In this document: piece after piece, positions 62,264 to 64,000 of the stretch
How positions within the stretch are numbered: position 1 is the first letter of the stretch
Layout of the letters: each line of letters begins with the position of its first letter
Assembly: GCF_030547005.1 (NCBI RefSeq)
Contig: NZ_JAUOPN010000009.1
Coordinates: 62,001 to 126,000 of the forward strand
DNA length: 64,000 nucleotides
Reading direction: 5' to 3'
Source of the DNA: Maribacter sp. 1_MG-2023
Lineage (GTDB): Bacteria; Bacteroidota; Bacteroidia; Flavobacteriales; Flavobacteriaceae
Translations under genes and position numbers: made by a program
The notes under the pieces: generated by a model
Told to the model about the DNA's origin: nothing
Database searches by the model: none
What the model saw: the letters and a program-made list of their open reading frames with translations, nothing else

Positions 62264-63379
62264 TTAAAACTTTAAGGTCTTCAGGCGCAATGGTTCTTGG
62301 TCTGTTTTAAGGTAAATATGAAAACCAATGACACCTAGTACCTGTTCTTCTTCAGTAAGAACTTGCACTTCCCATTCACCTGGCGTTACATTGCTTTTAT
62401 AGGTGTAGCCTCTAAAGCCGCCATCTCTACCACCTGTAATATCATAACCGATATCATCTACGGTGACCCATTCTTTGGTTTTGTCATTATATTTTCTCCA
62501 CCGATGAAAAATGGACTTTTTTAAATCTGTAGGTGCAAAAATTGAAGAAAAAATATACACCCTTTGGTCTGGAGTATAGTTATAATCTAGTTTGTATTTC
62601 CTCCAAAAAATGAACGATTCTTCAGATTCGTAGGTTACCTCATATTTACCATTCTTTAGTACAACATCATGGGCGACAATACCTTTATCTAGTGCTAATG
62701 GAACTGGTGGTATTAATCTTAGAAAATAGAACAGATTAATTATGCCATAAATGGCTAAAATTATGGCAATCATTTTACCCAGTTTAATTTCTTTACGGGT
62801 ACTCGGACTTTTTCCATAGATAAAAGTGAGAAGCACCAAGGTACTTACTAAACTAACCGCACCAGAGATTAAGAATATAGATGTGTTTAATTCCTTCAAG
62901 AAAACAGGAATCATAAACGTGAAAAAAGTGAAACTAATAAAGTAATAGACTCCGAATTGTAGATATTTGTTAGAGATTCTTTTTTTAAGAAACTCATTGG
63001 CAATCAACAATAGCACAAGAATTATAAAGAATGATGCTGTTTTAGATAAAGAAACACTTCTAGAGAAGTAGATTACATAGGCACTTGATAATCCGCCGAA
63101 AAAGAACTGAATAGCTAAAGGAAAATATTCTTCATACCGTGCTAAAAACGTATTTTTCCATTTGCCATCATCAGCTAAATTATAGAGGTATAGCGCAATA
63201 GATAAAGAGGTCATGTGTAGACATAAAACCGTAAGGTCATACGTACGGTCAATACGACCTAAAGTTAAGGTATCAAAAATGAATCCTCCAATAAAGAACA
63301 GTATTGGCGCATATTTAGAATGTCTTCGTATAAAACTTCTGAAGGCACTATTTCTATATCTGGCAAGCGTTTTTTTCAT
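62264..63379 (-). CDS. DUF2914-domain membrane protein
   Basis: The 371-residue protein has seven or so membrane helices (about 25-230) and a C-terminal soluble DUF2914 domain (about 270-371): RVYIFSSIFAPTDLKKSI, FHRWRKYNDKTKEWVTV, RDGGFRGYTYKSNVTPGEW. It may face the periplasm with this domain. Function unknown; stands alone between the YkgJ-like gene and the M1 peptidase gene. Confidence 0.85.
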   Translation of the reverse strand: MKKTLARYRNSAFRSFIRRHSKYAPILFFIGGFIFDTLTLGRIDRTYDLTVLCLHMTSLSIALYLYNLADDGKWKNTFLARYEEYFPLAIQFFFGGLSSAYVIYFSRSVSLSKTASFFIILVLLLIANEFLKKRISNKYLQFGVYYFISFTFFTFMIPVFLKELNTSIFLISGAVSLVSTLVLLTFIYGKSPSTRKEIKLGKMIAIILAIYGIINLFYFLRLIPPVPLALDKGIVAHDVVLKNGKYEVTYESEESFIFWRKYKLDYNYTPDQRVYIFSSIFAPTDLKKSIFHRWRKYNDKTKEWVTVDDIGYDITGGRDGGFRGYTYKSNVTPGEWEVQVLTEEEQVLGVIGFHIYLKTDQEPLRLKTLKF

Positions 63380-63485
63380 GGAGACCTATCAAATAGATGC
63401 GGTAAAAATACCATAAATTAAAAAGGAAATTAATCCTATTTAATTTATGATGAACGCTAAAAATTAATATGTTGTAAAGTGAATT

Positions 63486-64000
63486 TTAAGGGTTAGTCTT
63501 AATATAGAAATTTGGATCTACATGTAAGTTTTCAAAGCTGCCTTTCATTTTTTCCGATTGCCATTCGTTACTAGGTTCTAGCCAAACAGGGGTGTCATCA
63601 ATATATACTTTTATAGGTAGTGTGAATTTCTCGACAGTATTTGTAAAACGATATGATAGCTTTTTACCTTTCACCTTATACTCGAAAACCGGAATCTTGG
63701 TCGTTCTTAAGTACTGGTCAAAAAAGGGTTTTAAATCGCGATTCATTTCTATACCGATTACTTTCTCAATTTCGTCAGTAGTTACTGTTTTATGATAGAA
63801 TTCTGAATTTAGACCACGTAAAATAGTTCTCCATTTTATATCATCATTTACTACTTGGCGTAAGGTGTGAAGAATATTAGAGCCTTTATAATACATATCG
63901 CTACTACCTTCATGATTTACATTGTAGATCCCGATAATGGGTTTGTCGTTTTTAATATTATTTCGAATGCCTTGTACATATGCATTTGCCGCCTCTGTAC
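63486..64000 (-). CDS. M1-family aminopeptidase, C-terminal part (truncated by window)
   Basis: The frame is open to the right edge: TEAANAYVQGIRNNIKNDKP, then NHEGSSDMYYKGSNILHTLRQ, followed by KPFFDQYLRTTKIPVFEYKV and a beta-rich end (VEKFTLPIKVYIDDTPVWLE). MYYKGSNILHTLRQ is the tail end of the M1 catalytic domain (GAxVLHML-like) and the beta-sandwich belongs to this family. The HExxH motif must lie beyond 64000. About 171 residues are visible. The ATG at 63896 is internal. Confidence 0.8.
   Translation of the reverse strand, partial: TEAANAYVQGIRNNIKNDKPIIGIYNVNHEGSSDMYYKGSNILHTLRQVVNDDIKWRTILRGLNSEFYHKTVTTDEIEKVIGIEMNRDLKPFFDQYLRTTKIPVFEYKVKGKKLSYRFTNTVEKFTLPIKVYIDDTPVWLEPSNEWQSEKMKGSFENLHVDPNFYIKTNP

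Noticed and set aside
1-64000. CRISPR array, tRNA/rRNA genes, transposase or prophage genes
   Set aside because: No regular spacer-repeat pattern, no cloverleaf-like or rRNA-like sequence and no matching protein motif was found in any spacer.

Overview
The window looks like a marine Flavobacteriaceae chromosome (Bacteroidota), from a relative of genera such as Maribacter, Arenibacter or Zobellia. The basis is low G+C, short spacers, almost no Shine-Dalgarno-like sites, several TAnnTTTG-type promoter elements, very many lipoproteins with a Cys just after the signal helix, and family content typical of this group: LytS/LytTR plus 2TM proteins, LETM1-related protein, DUF4331, DUF2490, DUF2914, tricorn protease, sortilin-like propellers and ThuA/sugar-dehydrogenase fusions. 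No rRNA, tRNA, CRISPR array, transposase or phage gene was seen. The genus is an inference.

Layout. 0-13 kb: an AlkB-type dioxygenase, a K+/H+ antiporter, an ArsR-type regulator with an LLM flavin oxidoreductase, a nitrilase/glycosyltransferase pair, a four-gene minus-strand operon of exported proteins (hydrolase, PIG-L deacetylase, TPR and propeller lipoproteins), a lipoprotein cyclophilin and a small minus-strand RidA/NTF2-like group. 13-17.5 kb: a LytS-type kinase carrying a C-terminal 2TM domain, a PNPOx-like gene, five small 2TM proteins in tandem and a LytTR response regulator. 17.5-25.5 kb: LETM1-related protein, a DUF4331 domain apparently divided over two exported proteins, a TPR lipoprotein, an RND/MMPL transporter and a DUF547 protein. 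25.5-31 kb: a glycosyltransferase gene with two in-frame stops, a two-domain VOC protein, an ECF sigma/anti-sigma pair, Cu/Zn superoxide dismutase, YceI and DUF2490 proteins. 31-41 kb: very large exported proteins (S9 peptidase, sortilin-like propeller, tricorn protease) and a 560-base repeat-rich spacer.

41-48 kb is an accessory zone. Small unrelated genes (an HNH nuclease pair, OsmC-like, alpha/beta hydrolase, PH-like membrane protein, tiny membrane protein) are separated by related non-coding segments with short direct and inverted repeats. This resembles an array of mobile gene cassettes without a visible recombinase. It is followed by CstA, DUF6090-like and membrane proteins, a PNPOx-like pseudogene, a VOC protein with a poly-Gln tail and an N-terminally incomplete gene. 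48.9-64 kb returns to ordinary genes: Dps, sterol desaturase-like hydroxylase, DUF998, OmpA lipoprotein, two tandem amidohydrolases, a CDP-alcohol phosphatidyltransferase, YdeI-like, a 1131-residue ThuA/sugar-dehydrogenase/PKD/cytochrome c lipoprotein, GAF, hydrolase, YkgJ-like and DUF2914 genes, and the C-terminus of an M1 aminopeptidase running off the end.

The best candidates for something undescribed are the cassette-like segments at 41.8-44.4 kb with the HNH pair, and the expanded 2TM array locked to a LytS/LytTR system. Three or four genes carry clean in-frame stop codons without frameshifts, which is unusual for one window.
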